The notes under the pieces are model-generated. The model was not told the DNA's origin, did not search any database, and was given only the letters and a program-made list of their open reading frames with translations. Shown here one piece after another: positions 33,070 to 41,722 of a stretch of DNA of 64,000 nucleotides. The stretch's first letter is position 1. Each line of letters starts with the position of its first letter. A program made the position numbers and the translations under genes. The stretch comes from Mucilaginibacter pallidiroseus (GTDB taxonomy: Bacteria; Bacteroidota; Bacteroidia; Sphingobacteriales; Sphingobacteriaceae): contig NZ_VOEJ01000002.1 in assembly GCF_007846085.1 (NCBI RefSeq), positions 372,001 through 436,000 on the forward strand. Reading direction: 5' to 3'.

Positions 33070-33795
33070 ATGATCAGATGCCTTGTAGTTGATGATGAGC
33101 CTTTGGCTCTGAATATACTGGAAGATTATATTTCCAAGATCCCTTTTTTGCAACTGGTTAAAGCTACCACCAACCCAATTGAGGCGCTTACCCTTGTGCA
33201 GGATGGCACCATAGACCTTGTTTTCCTCGATGTGCAAATGCCCGAGCTTACCGGCATCCAGTTCCTGAAAATTGCCAATGGTAAAGCAAAAGTGATATTA
33301 ACTACGGCCTACTCACAGTATGCGCTTGAAGGCTATGAACTTGATGTGATTGATTACCTATTGAAGCCAATTGCCTTCGACAGATTTTTCAAATCGGTGC
33401 AAAAAGCGCAAACCGTTATTCAGCCTGCGGCCAAACCTGCTCCGTTAGCAGAGCCGGCTAAACAGGATGATTTTGCCAGCGATTTTATTTTCGTAAAAAC
33501 CGAGCATAAGATACAAAAGGTCTATCTGCATGATATTTTATTCATCGAGGGCCTGAAGGATTATATCTCCATTTTTACCCCTGCCGAGCGTATCATCACG
33601 CTGCAGAACATGAAAAAAATGGAGGATGCCCTGCCCGAGCGCCATTTTATCCGCGTGCATAAATCATACATCGTGTCAATAAACAAAATAGACAGTATAG
33701 AACGCAGCCGCATTTTTATAGGCGACAAGGTTATCCCTGTTGGCGATACCTACCGCGATGAGTTTTTCAAAATTGTGGACGGTAAGAATATTTGA
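33070..33795 (+). CDS. LytTR-family response regulator
   Basis: 241 residues. Receiver with acidic D8/D9 and phospho-acceptor D54 (LVFLDVQMPELTG), then KPI at about 107. A linker rich in Ala/Pro leads to a LytTR DNA-binding domain at about 140-235 (DFIFVKTEHKIQKVYLHDILFIEGLKDYISIFT ... FIRVHKSYIVSINKIDSIERSRIFIGDKVIPVGDTYR). LytTR proteins bind pairs of about 9-bp repeats spaced 12 bp apart; two such pairs lie just upstream of its operon. Likely autoregulator and controller of the divergent ABC operon. Confidence 0.94.
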   Translation: MIRCLVVDDEPLALNILEDYISKIPFLQLVKATTNPIEALTLVQDGTIDLVFLDVQMPELTGIQFLKIANGKAKVILTTAYSQYALEGYELDVIDYLLKPIAFDRFFKSVQKAQTVIQPAAKPAPLAEPAKQDDFASDFIFVKTEHKIQKVYLHDILFIEGLKDYISIFTPAERIITLQNMKKMEDALPERHFIRVHKSYIVSINKIDSIERSRIFIGDKVIPVGDTYRDEFFKIVDGKNI

Positions 33796-33828
33796 TGAAA
33801 AGTCATTTGTTTTTTTGAGCCCTGTTGA

Positions 33829-33870
33829 GCTTGTCGAAACACTCAAGGGCTAATTAGGCCTTCGACAAGC
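33829..33870. repeat. Inverted repeat with GCTTGTCGAA arms
   Basis: GCTTGTCGAA (33829-33838) and TTCGACAAGC (33861-33870) are exact complements. Nested arms AGCCCT(g)TTGAG / CTCAAGGGCT suggest two alternative hairpins. Confidence 0.65.
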
Positions 33871-33896
33871 ACAGACCGACGGAAAACAAAAGAAAC

Positions 33897-33966
33897 GGTC
33901 ATGCTGAACTCGTTTCAGCACCCCACAAGTCCTTATGATGAGATGCCGATATGCATCGGCATGACC
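33897..33966. repeat. Dispersed palindromic repeat, copy A
   Basis: Ends GGTCATGC / GCATGACC are complementary; inside are two small hairpins (TGCTGAA...TTTCAGCA and TGCCGATATGCATCGGCA). It shares order and most bases with copy B at 52336-52414. It lies between convergent genes. Confidence 0.7.
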
Positions 33967-33983
33967 AAAATTAAGATACGCTA

Positions 33984-35738
33984 TTAAGCATCAACTGTAT
34001 GCTTTTCGCCGATTTGCTGCCTCCACATGGCGTAGTACAAACCTTTTTGATCTAACAAATCATGGTGGCGGCCCGACTCTACGATGTTGCCTTTCTCAAG
34101 CACGAATATGCAATCGGCATGCATAATGGTTGACAGGCGGTGGGCTATCAGTATTGTAATATGATCGTTAAGTACCGACACATCACGAATGGTAGCCGTA
34201 ATTTCTTCTTCAGTTATCGAATCCAGCGCAGACGTTGCTTCGTCAAACACCAAAATATCCGGCCTGCGCAGCAATGCACGCGCTATGGAAAGGCGCTGCT
34301 TTTCGCCACCTGATACTTTTACGCCACCTTCACCAATCACAGTGCTTAGTCCTTTGTCGGCACGGGCAAGCAGGGTTTGGCAAGCTGCACGCTGCATTAC
34401 GTTTAAACACTCCTCATCAGTTGCATCCGGCCGTACAAATAACAGGTTTTCACGAATGGTTCCGGAGAACAGCTGCGTATCCTGCGTTACAAAGCCAATT
34501 TTTTCACGCAGTTGATCAAGGTCAATTTCTTTGCTCGCAATATCGTTGTATAAAATATCGCCTACGGCAGGCTGATAAAGGCCAACCAGCAATTTTACCA
34601 ATGTTGTTTTGCCTGAACCTGATGGGCCAACAAAGGCAATTGTTTGCCCGGTGCGCGTTGTAAAATTGATGTGGTTAAGTGCATTGCGGTTTGCTGTTAG
34701 GTGCTTAAAGCTTACGTCTTCAAAAGTCAGTTTGTTAATTTTTTCCAACAGTACCGGTTTTTCGGGCTTTACATCGATAGGCGTGCTTAAGATTTTTTTA
34801 AAGTTACCTAAAGATACTTCTGCCTCGCGCCAGCTTAATATTACGTTTCCAAGCTCCTGCAATGGGTTAAATAAGAAGAATGAGTAAAACAGAAAACTGA
34901 AATATTGTCCCGGCGATATGCCGCCCTTAAATATAAGCATCAGCAAAACCACTACCATCGCGCTGCGCACCAGGTTTACTGTGGTGCCTTGAACAAAGCT
35001 CATGCTGCGTACATACTTTACCTTTTTTAATTCAAGGTCCAATATTTTATAAGTGGTTGTATTAAGTCGTTTGATTTCCTGTTTGGCAAGGCCAAGGCTT
35101 TTTATCAACTCAATATTACGCAACGACTCTGTTGTTGAACCGGCAAGGGCGGTAGTTTCGGCTACTATGTTTTTCTGGATGCGTTTTATACGGCGGCTCA
35201 TGGCCATGCTCACCAATGTAATAATAGGTATTGCGGCAAAATAAACCAGCAATACCTGGTAGCTAACACTTGCCGAGTAAACCATTACAAACACCATCCC
35301 GATGATAGAAACGAACAGGATGCTGATAAACTGGGTAATAAACTTTTCACAATCCAGGCGCACCTTTTGCAAAATGCCCAGTGTTTCACCGCTGCGCTGG
35401 TCTTCAAATACCTGATAAGGTAACTCAAGGGAATGACTCAACCCGTCGGCATACATTTCGGCACCAACCTTTTGGGTAATGATATTGGTAAAATAATCCT
35501 GAAAGTTCTTGGCTATGCGCGATACCATTGCGACGCCGATAGCCATACCCACCAGCATAATAACGCGGTTAAAATATTCTGATTCGCTTAGTGCCGTACG
35601 TTTCTCGATAACCTGGTCAACAATGCGGCCGGTAATATATGGATCGAGCAGTGAGAAACCGATGTTCATGGCGGCCAAAAACAAGGCCAGCACAACTATC
35701 CAGCGATGCTTTTTTAAGTAAGTAATTAAAATATTCAT
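33984..35738 (-). CDS. ABC exporter, fused membrane and ATPase domains
   Basis: 584 residues from the ATG at 35738 (MNILITYLKKHRWIVVLALFLA). Six-helix type I exporter membrane domain at about 1-310, nucleotide-binding domain at about 340-575. Walker A GPSGSGKTT near 371, Q-loop IGFVTQDTQLF, signature VSGGEKQRLSIARALL near 472, Walker B ILVFDEATSALD and switch IAHRLSTI. A half-transporter that works as a homodimer; MsbA/multidrug type, substrate unknown. The longer reading from 35792 lacks conserved features. Confidence 0.93.
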   Translation of the reverse strand: MNILITYLKKHRWIVVLALFLAAMNIGFSLLDPYITGRIVDQVIEKRTALSESEYFNRVIMLVGMAIGVAMVSRIAKNFQDYFTNIITQKVGAEMYADGLSHSLELPYQVFEDQRSGETLGILQKVRLDCEKFITQFISILFVSIIGMVFVMVYSASVSYQVLLVYFAAIPIITLVSMAMSRRIKRIQKNIVAETTALAGSTTESLRNIELIKSLGLAKQEIKRLNTTTYKILDLELKKVKYVRSMSFVQGTTVNLVRSAMVVVLLMLIFKGGISPGQYFSFLFYSFFLFNPLQELGNVILSWREAEVSLGNFKKILSTPIDVKPEKPVLLEKINKLTFEDVSFKHLTANRNALNHINFTTRTGQTIAFVGPSGSGKTTLVKLLVGLYQPAVGDILYNDIASKEIDLDQLREKIGFVTQDTQLFSGTIRENLLFVRPDATDEECLNVMQRAACQTLLARADKGLSTVIGEGGVKVSGGEKQRLSIARALLRRPDILVFDEATSALDSITEEEITATIRDVSVLNDHITILIAHRLSTIMHADCIFVLEKGNIVESGRHHDLLDQKGLYYAMWRQQIGEKHTVDA

Positions 35739-35847
35739 GTATGGCTGCAAAAATATGCAAACCACATGGCTATGTAATGCGCCGGAGCGCAATATGACAA
35801 TGCCGTTAAGTATAGCTTCTACACTATTGCTTGTTAAGTGCCATTGG

Positions 35848-36342
35848 CTACAACTCCTTGCGCATCACGTAATCGTTCATCCAATAAGGGCCAATGGCAA
35901 TATCTTCTTCGTAAGCCACCACGAAGCCCATCTTCTCGTAAAAGCTTTTGGCGTTATTATAGCGGTTAACATTAAGCTCCAGCACATGCTTGCCGGCCTC
36001 TTTAGTTTTATCAGCCACTGCATTAATCAATACCTTGCCGTAGCCTTTCCCTTGTGTTACGGGCAGGCAATACAGCTTATGTAATTTGTAAACATCGGCA
36101 TCCTCCTCACGGGGCGAATAAGCAGCAAAGGCTACCGGTGTTCCCTCTTCAATTAATATTAAAAAGGTCTGCTCATGCTTAGCCAACTGTGCCGTTATTT
36201 TATCTTCGGCATAAATGGTACTTAGCATATAGGCAATTTGCTCCTTTGATAATATTGAGGAGTAAGTTGGCCACCAGGTTTGCTCTGCTATCTGCAAAAT
36301 TGCATTAACGTCATCGACAGTGGCTTCGCGTATCAGGTACAT
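35848..36342 (-). CDS. GNAT-family N-acetyltransferase
   Basis: 164 residues, one GNAT fold. Motif A with the acetyl-CoA pyrophosphate loop is LYCLPVTQGKGYGKVLINAVADKA-like (Q/R-x2-G-x-G/A: QGKGYG), preceded by AFAAYSPREEDADVYKLHKLYC. Motif B is ELNVNRYNNAKSFYEKMGFVVAYEEDI. Substrate unknown. It starts 2 bp after the ABC ATPase gene ends, so it is cotranscribed with the DUF5687/ABC pair. Confidence 0.92.
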   Translation of the reverse strand: MYLIREATVDDVNAILQIAEQTWWPTYSSILSKEQIAYMLSTIYAEDKITAQLAKHEQTFLILIEEGTPVAFAAYSPREEDADVYKLHKLYCLPVTQGKGYGKVLINAVADKTKEAGKHVLELNVNRYNNAKSFYEKMGFVVAYEEDIAIGPYWMNDYVMRKEL

Positions 36343-36344
36343 GT

Positions 36345-37091
36345 TTAATGGTTTTCTTCCCTATCAAATTCAAAAGTAGTATTGCTAACGGTTTGCCCGA
36401 CACCAAAATACTCTTCTAACTCGGCAAGAGTTGATGAACTGGTGGCAATATCTTTAATAATGCGGCCTTTTTCCATTAGTAATATGCGTTCGCAAACGTC
36501 GGTAACGTGGTTAAGGTCATGGCTTGAAACAATAGTAGTAACGCCGTTTTGCTTATTTTGCTGCTTAAGAATATTTTTCAGCCTGAACTGTGTACTTGGG
36601 TCAATATTGGCGAAGGGTTCATCAAGCATCAGCAAATCGGGCTTTTGCAACAAACAGGCACCCACACCTACTTTGCATTGGTTACCCTTGCTCAGATCGC
36701 GGATGTATTTTCCTTTCCTGATGATCTCTCCATTAAAAAACTCTGTTAGGGTAAGCAGGTATTCATCTACCTGAGCCTTTTTTTGCCCATGCAGCCCGCC
36801 AATAAAATACAGGTACTCTTCGGGTGTAAGGTAATCTATCAAAAAGCCTTCATCCAGGTATGATGCTGTGTAGTTTTTCCACTCTTCGCCACCTGCCACA
36901 ACCTGGCCCTTTGATAAAACCTCACCTTCATCCGGGCGAATAAGGTCGAGTATCATCCGGAACAGGGTAGTTTTACCCGCGCCATTGTTACCGATAAGGC
37001 CAATGCTTTCGCCCCGTTTAATCTCAAACGAAGGTACGTTTACAACAGTAACACCATTATAAACCTTTTTCAAGTTCTTTATTTCTATCAT
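36345..37091 (-). CDS. ABC transporter ATP-binding protein (DUF5687 partner)
   Basis: 248 residues. Walker A GNNGAGKTTLFR at about 36-47, signature RDLSKGNQCKVGVGAC (a variant of LSGGQ: LSKGN), Walker B LLMLDEPFANIDPST and switch SSHDLNHV. The relaxed signature is usual for BcrA/YtrE-like subunits. It starts 6 bp after the DUF5687 membrane gene, which is its likely permease. Confidence 0.92.
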   Translation of the reverse strand: MIEIKNLKKVYNGVTVVNVPSFEIKRGESIGLIGNNGAGKTTLFRMILDLIRPDEGEVLSKGQVVAGGEEWKNYTASYLDEGFLIDYLTPEEYLYFIGGLHGQKKAQVDEYLLTLTEFFNGEIIRKGKYIRDLSKGNQCKVGVGACLLQKPDLLMLDEPFANIDPSTQFRLKNILKQQNKQNGVTTIVSSHDLNHVTDVCERILLMEKGRIIKDIATSSSTLAELEEYFGVGQTVSNTTFEFDREENH

Positions 37092-37097
37092 TGCTGA

Positions 37098-38570
37098 TTA
37101 TTTATTTCTGAAGCCTTCGGCTATTTTATACTTTTTAGTTTCAAAATCGGCGGTAAGTTTACCTATCCAAAAATTACGGGTGGCAATAAATAATATACCA
37201 ATACTTGCCAACACTACATAGGCTGTGTTTTGCAGCCCGAATGCAATAAATGGCCAGTAAACCAGGTAAGGCATTAACATAAGCGGGAAAGACAGCAGCA
37301 ATTGTGTTGCACCTACACCTTCCCAGTTAAATGAGGCACCCTTACTCAAATCGATACGTTTGTAATTGCGGTTTGCAAAAAACAGCACCACGGTCGTGTT
37401 CACGCCAATATTCCAGATGTACATAATAAAGTGGATCATTACTATCTTCCAGCCAAAGTATGCGTAAGGCACAGTCAATAAAAACGCCACGGTTGATACA
37501 ATGGTAAACAGCATGTATTTGGCTTTCAAAAAATCGGCAAACTTTACCTTGCTCACCATAATGCCATCAAAATGGGCACCCTGCCAGCTAAACATAAACT
37601 GGCCATAGTTGATAATGAAAATGCCTGTCATAAACATACCCACAAATATGTTAAAGCCTTTGGGCATGGCAGGATTAGTATAAAATATCAAGCCGTAGAA
37701 CATAAACAACAAGCCCATGGTGAGGGCGCTGCGGGGGCGCTTATTACGCAGTATCAGTTTAATTTCGTTTGCTACCAGGTCACCCACTCGCCCAAAGCGA
37801 TCAAGTACCGGGAATTCGGTGCTGCTTTTGTGCTCGTTTTTACGGGTGGTTAACTCTTCAAGGTACAGGTTGCTTTTCAGGTAGGCAAAGTTGATGTAAT
37901 ACATTACCACAGCCAGTATCAACGGCAATAAAACCAATGCCGGCATTTTAATAAGATTGCCAAAAAACAGGTAAGATATTTTGCTGAGCGAGAAAAGATG
38001 CCAAACGAAATCGCCGGCAGATATTAGTGCAAGCAGGCCACCCGCAATTAATAATACAAAGCCATTTAGGTTTGCTTTGCGTTTAATATATAAAGCCAGG
38101 TAATTATTTAAAAGCGCCAGCGCTATTATAGCTATAATAAAAGTTACAACCGCCAAAGCGCCGGATGCCGGAAGGATAATTTTTAAAATAAAAGGCACAA
38201 ACAGTACAATGGGCCATAAGTTAAAAAAGGAGAATAAAGCAGTAAACGCCAGGTAGCCAACTACGGTATTGCGCTTTACAGGCAGGTGCAGGTAGGGTTG
38301 TACCTTAAGCGTGGGCAGCTCCTGCAACTGCAGCCTTAGCAGTATATCATATAAATAGTAAATCAGCAATATGCCGCAAAAAGCTACGGTAAGGTTTTCA
38401 TTAGGCTGTGCTTTTTCCAGTATTCTATCTAAGAAAAGGCCCAGCGCCAACACGTACATAAATAAAATGAGGATGAGTATCCCCATTACAATTTTAATTG
38501 CAAGTGTTTTACCTGTGTTTGCCGAGCGCCAAAATGATTTAAGCTCGTGGGTAAAGAATAGTGAAAACAT
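37098..38570 (-). CDS. DUF5687 membrane protein, ABC permease-like
   Basis: 490 residues with about ten to twelve membrane helices. The start MFSLFFTHELKSFWRSANTGKTLAIKIVMGILILILFMYVLALGLFLDRIL is typical for the DUF5687 family, found only in Bacteroidota next to an ABC ATPase, as here. A central cytoplasmic loop (LEELTTRKNEHKSSTEFPVLDRFGRVGDLVANEIKLILRNKRPR) divides two membrane halves, so the protein may be a fused pair of ABC-2-like permeases. Function unknown. Confidence 0.88.
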   Translation of the reverse strand: MFSLFFTHELKSFWRSANTGKTLAIKIVMGILILILFMYVLALGLFLDRILEKAQPNENLTVAFCGILLIYYLYDILLRLQLQELPTLKVQPYLHLPVKRNTVVGYLAFTALFSFFNLWPIVLFVPFILKIILPASGALAVVTFIIAIIALALLNNYLALYIKRKANLNGFVLLIAGGLLALISAGDFVWHLFSLSKISYLFFGNLIKMPALVLLPLILAVVMYYINFAYLKSNLYLEELTTRKNEHKSSTEFPVLDRFGRVGDLVANEIKLILRNKRPRSALTMGLLFMFYGLIFYTNPAMPKGFNIFVGMFMTGIFIINYGQFMFSWQGAHFDGIMVSKVKFADFLKAKYMLFTIVSTVAFLLTVPYAYFGWKIVMIHFIMYIWNIGVNTTVVLFFANRNYKRIDLSKGASFNWEGVGATQLLLSFPLMLMPYLVYWPFIAFGLQNTAYVVLASIGILFIATRNFWIGKLTADFETKKYKIAEGFRNK

Positions 38571-38618
38571 AGTTAGGTTTTGCAGATAAACAGAAACATT
38601 GTAAGATAGCGATACCTG

Positions 38619-39899
38619 TTAATATTTGTATCTGTCGCCCCAAAGTTTCTTTAGTTTCTCTTTCGACTCGTTTTCGCGTGCATTGTTACCGGGATCATAA
38701 ATTTTTGTTCCGCGGATAGCTTCCGGCAAAAAGTCGAGATCGGCAAAATTGCCTTCGTAGTTATGCGCGTACTTATAGTTTTTGCCATAACCTATATTCT
38801 TCATCAGTTTGGTTGGGGCATTACGAAGGTGCAACGGCACGGGCAAATCCCCGGTTTGCTTAACCAGGGCAATGGCAGCACCAATGGCCGTAGTGGCCGA
38901 ATTACTTTTGGGTGATGTTGCCAGGTAAATACAGGTTTGCGACAGTATCAATTGCGACTCGGGCATACCTATTTTGTTTACCGCTTCAAAACAACTTTGA
39001 GCAAGCAGCAGGGCGTTTGGGTTGGCATTTCCAATATCTTCAGATGCAAGGATGAGCATACGGCGGGCAATAAACAAAGGGTCTTCTCCGCCGACTATCA
39101 TGCGGGCCAGCCAGTATACTGCTCCGTTGGGATCACTGCCGCGCATAGATTTAATAAAGGCCGAGATGATATCGTAATGCTGCTCACCCGTTTTATCATA
39201 CAAAGCCATATTTTGCTGCACATGATCCAGCACCACATCATTGGTCAGCACAATATCCTTTCCGTCGAAAGCGTTTACCAGCAGTTCAAAAATATTGAGC
39301 AGTTTGCGGGCATCGCCACCACTTAATCTCAATAGCGCTTCATGCTCCGGCAGGCTGATGTTCTTATCTTTCAAAACAACGTCCTCGGCCTTGGCTTTAT
39401 CAAGCAAATCCAGCAGATCCTGCTCGGCAAGGGGCTGTAAAATATAAACCTGGCAGCGCGATAATAACGCCGAAATAACCTCGAACGACGGGTTCTCTGT
39501 AGTAGCGCCTATCAGCGTAACAATCCCACGCTCAACCGCACCAAGCAGTGAATCTTGCTGGGACTTAGAAAACCTATGGATTTCGTCAATAAACAAAACC
39601 GGCAATACCTGCCCCTGCTCTTTCAACTGGGAAGCTTTCTCGATAACCTCGCGCACATCCTTCACACCAGAATTAATGGCACTTAACGAAAAGAAAGGCC
39701 TGTACAACGATTGTGATATGATGTAAGCCAGGGTAGTTTTACCCACGCCCGGCGGCCCCCAAAATATCATGGACGGCAAAGAGCCGCTTTCAATGGCTTT
39801 GCGCAGCACGGCACCCGGCCCAACAAGATGTTTCTGCCCGACATAATCATCAAGTGATTTGGGGCGCATACGTTCGGCTAATGGGGGCAGGTTATTCAT
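38619..39899 (-). CDS. rarA: Replication-associated recombination protein A (RarA/MgsA AAA+ ATPase)
   Basis: 426 residues, usual length. N-terminal clamp-loader motif LAERMRPKSLDDYVGQKHLVG, Walker A GPPGVGKTT, Walker B VLFIDEIHRFSKSQQD, sensor 1 GATTENPSFEV and sensor 2 LSGGDARKLLN. The C-terminal tetramerisation domain (SMRGSDPNGAVYWLARMIVGGEDPLFIARRMLILASEDIGNANP) is intact. It acts at stalled replication forks and gaps. Only 48 bp separate it from the DUF5687 gene downstream. Confidence 0.96.
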   Translation of the reverse strand: MNNLPPLAERMRPKSLDDYVGQKHLVGPGAVLRKAIESGSLPSMIFWGPPGVGKTTLAYIISQSLYRPFFSLSAINSGVKDVREVIEKASQLKEQGQVLPVLFIDEIHRFSKSQQDSLLGAVERGIVTLIGATTENPSFEVISALLSRCQVYILQPLAEQDLLDLLDKAKAEDVVLKDKNISLPEHEALLRLSGGDARKLLNIFELLVNAFDGKDIVLTNDVVLDHVQQNMALYDKTGEQHYDIISAFIKSMRGSDPNGAVYWLARMIVGGEDPLFIARRMLILASEDIGNANPNALLLAQSCFEAVNKIGMPESQLILSQTCIYLATSPKSNSATTAIGAAIALVKQTGDLPVPLHLRNAPTKLMKNIGYGKNYKYAHNYEGNFADLDFLPEAIRGTKIYDPGNNARENESKEKLKKLWGDRYKY

Positions 39900-40040
39900 T
39901 CATGTAAAATTGAGGATTTGAAACGCTATATCCTAAAAAAGTTAGTAATTTTAGAAATTTGTAGTTTTAAACATAACGGAGAAACTATTCGGTAATTGAT
40001 TATTAGTTCCTCCTTATGACAGCGTTAAAAAAAAAGTTTT

Positions 40041-40067
40041 GTCATTCTGAGCGAGAGCGAAGAATCT
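40041..40067. repeat. Half copy of a GTCATTCTGAGCG-type intergenic repeat
   Basis: The stretch begins GTCATTCTGAGCGAGAGCGA and ends AGAATCT. It looks like the left arm of a common Bacteroidota palindromic repeat whose right arm is missing here. It is related in its first bases to the repeats at 33897 and 52336. Confidence 0.5.
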
Positions 40068-40114
40068 AAATAGCGGATATACCCGTAGCCTCTAGCACAT
40101 ATTAAAAAGAACCA

Positions 40115-40741
40115 ATGCCGCAACAGTTCACCCAAGCCACTTTCCATACCATCTGCGATGAACTTGCCAATATGGATTCAGATTTGGCGAGCGTTATCAA
40201 AACCTATGACTATCCACCTATGTGGAGCAGGCCAAATAGTTTTGAAAGCCTGGTGCATATCATACTCGAGCAGCAAGTATCGCTGGCATCAGCATTGTCG
40301 GCACTAAATAAATTGCGTGAACGCATTGAGGATATCACACCTGCAAAAGTGCTTTTACTAACGGATGCCGAGTTCAAAGCCTGCTATTTTAGCCGGCAAA
40401 AAACTGCCTATACCCGCTACCTTGCCGAGGCCATCATCAGCAAACAGCTAAACCTTGATGATTTTAAAGAGATGGAGGACGAGGACATCCGCAAACAGCT
40501 TTGCGCCCTTAAAGGCATAGGTAACTGGACGGTTGACGTCTACCTGATGTTCGCCCTCCAGCATGCCGATATTTTCCCGATTGGCGATTTGGCTGTGGTA
40601 AATGCAGTAAAGCGTCTAAAAGATTTGCCTAAGGAAACTACCCGCGATGAACTGGTTGAGCTATCCCGGCAATGGCAGCCCTACCGCACAGTAGCCACCA
40701 TGATACTGTGGCACTTTTATTTAAGTGCACCGCGCAAATAA
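40115..40741 (+). CDS. HhH-GPD DNA glycosylase (AlkA-like)
   Basis: 208 residues. The helix-hairpin-helix is LCALKGIGNWTVDVYLMFALQHADIFPIGDLAV, with catalytic Asp D158 in PIGD-LAV. The N-terminal ILEQQVSLASALSALNKL is the damage-pocket region of DNA-3-methyladenine glycosylase II. No C-terminal Fe-S cluster cysteines, which agrees with AlkA rather than EndoIII/MutY. It is shorter than E. coli AlkA (282), lacking that enzyme's N-terminal TBP-like domain, as in many bacterial relatives. It removes alkylated bases in base-excision repair. Confidence 0.9.
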   Translation: MPQQFTQATFHTICDELANMDSDLASVIKTYDYPPMWSRPNSFESLVHIILEQQVSLASALSALNKLRERIEDITPAKVLLLTDAEFKACYFSRQKTAYTRYLAEAIISKQLNLDDFKEMEDEDIRKQLCALKGIGNWTVDVYLMFALQHADIFPIGDLAVVNAVKRLKDLPKETTRDELVELSRQWQPYRTVATMILWHFYLSAPRK

Positions 40742-40836
40742 TCAGGTATATTAGGATACTAATACTTCCATAATATTTTGTTCGATTAACAGTTTTATCT
40801 GCAAAATGTAAGTTAATTTGCTTTATCTTTAAGCTA

Positions 40837-40867
40837 TTGTAAACCATCACAATGCTTGCTATATTTG
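40837..40867 (+). promoter_or_regulatory. Consensus Bacteroidota promoter
   Basis: TTG at 40837-40839, 20-nt spacer, TATATTTG at 40860-40867: exact match to TTG-N19/20-TAnnTTTG. Drives the gene at 40909 with a leader of about 35 nt. Confidence 0.75.
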
Positions 40868-40908
40868 CATACCAGTTAATTTAACTATACTTCAGCGAAA
40901 AACATTTA

Positions 40909-41526
40909 ATGAGATACATCATTTTGGTTCTCCTTTGCGCTATTAACTTAACGGCTTCGGCCCAATGGTGGCGCGGCGATTTCAAAAAACACACACGTTA
41001 TCCGCAGATTGAATTAGCCAAAAGCTATAATGCAAAGCGCATAAGCATCGCCCCAACTCCAAAAACAAAACTCAGATTGCCAACCTTGCCGCGCACGCCT
41101 TACAACCTGCAAATATGTGAGGCTTTGGTGATGAAAGCGGCTCAACATCATATGCGTTTTAGGGAGTGGGCTTTAGCCAGCTATAAGTTTAGCGAGTTAG
41201 CGCAGATGTATGTGCTGGAAAACCGCCTTTCTGAAGCCAAATGGTATTACCTACAAAGCATATTGCTCTCAAAAAACCAGGCCGATCATGAGCTTACTAT
41301 CAGCAGCTTAATTAACCTTGCCATGATAAAGGCCGACCTTGGGGATTTCGCACAGGCTCAAAACGACCTTGCCGAAGCAAAAAACCTTGCCCGCTCGCTT
41401 GGCCGTGGTAATGATATTAAGTTGATTGATGCAAAAGCCAAATATGTGGAGAGTAATAAAACCTGGCTTCCAAAATCAGAACTACGTTACGCCGAGGCAG
41501 TTGAAAAGGATAACAAGAGCAAATAA
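40909..41526 (+). CDS. Secreted helical (TPR-like) protein, unknown function
   Basis: 205 residues with a signal peptide (MRYIILVLLCAINLTASA-Q). The mature protein has a basic N-terminal stretch and then about 100 residues of helical hairpins with TPR spacing (LASYKFSELAQMYVLENRLSEAKWYYLQSILLSKNQ ... LINLAMIKADLGDFAQAQNDLAEAKNLARSLG). No catalytic motif. A strong promoter upstream and a terminator downstream make it a single-gene unit. Confidence 0.72.
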   Translation: MRYIILVLLCAINLTASAQWWRGDFKKHTRYPQIELAKSYNAKRISIAPTPKTKLRLPTLPRTPYNLQICEALVMKAAQHHMRFREWALASYKFSELAQMYVLENRLSEAKWYYLQSILLSKNQADHELTISSLINLAMIKADLGDFAQAQNDLAEAKNLARSLGRGNDIKLIDAKAKYVESNKTWLPKSELRYAEAVEKDNKSK

Positions 41527-41624
41527 TACTCTGAAATCTGCGCTTTGTAACAATTGAGTAAAATGCAACTCTTATTGTAAAATATAATAAACATTATTGT
41601 AATATTGTTATTCAGTATATAATA

Positions 41625-41652
41625 AGACGGCTTTGTAGCCGTCTATTTTTTT
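41625..41652 (+). terminator. Intrinsic terminator
   Basis: AGACGGCT, loop TTGT, AGCCGTCT, then ATTTTTTT. It lies between the TPR-like gene and the protease gene. Confidence 0.9.
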
Positions 41653-41722
41653 ATATATGTAATTAAAACAGGCACAAGTATTGATGTTCCAGCTATATCC
41701 GGATTTAAAGACTGCAAAAGAT

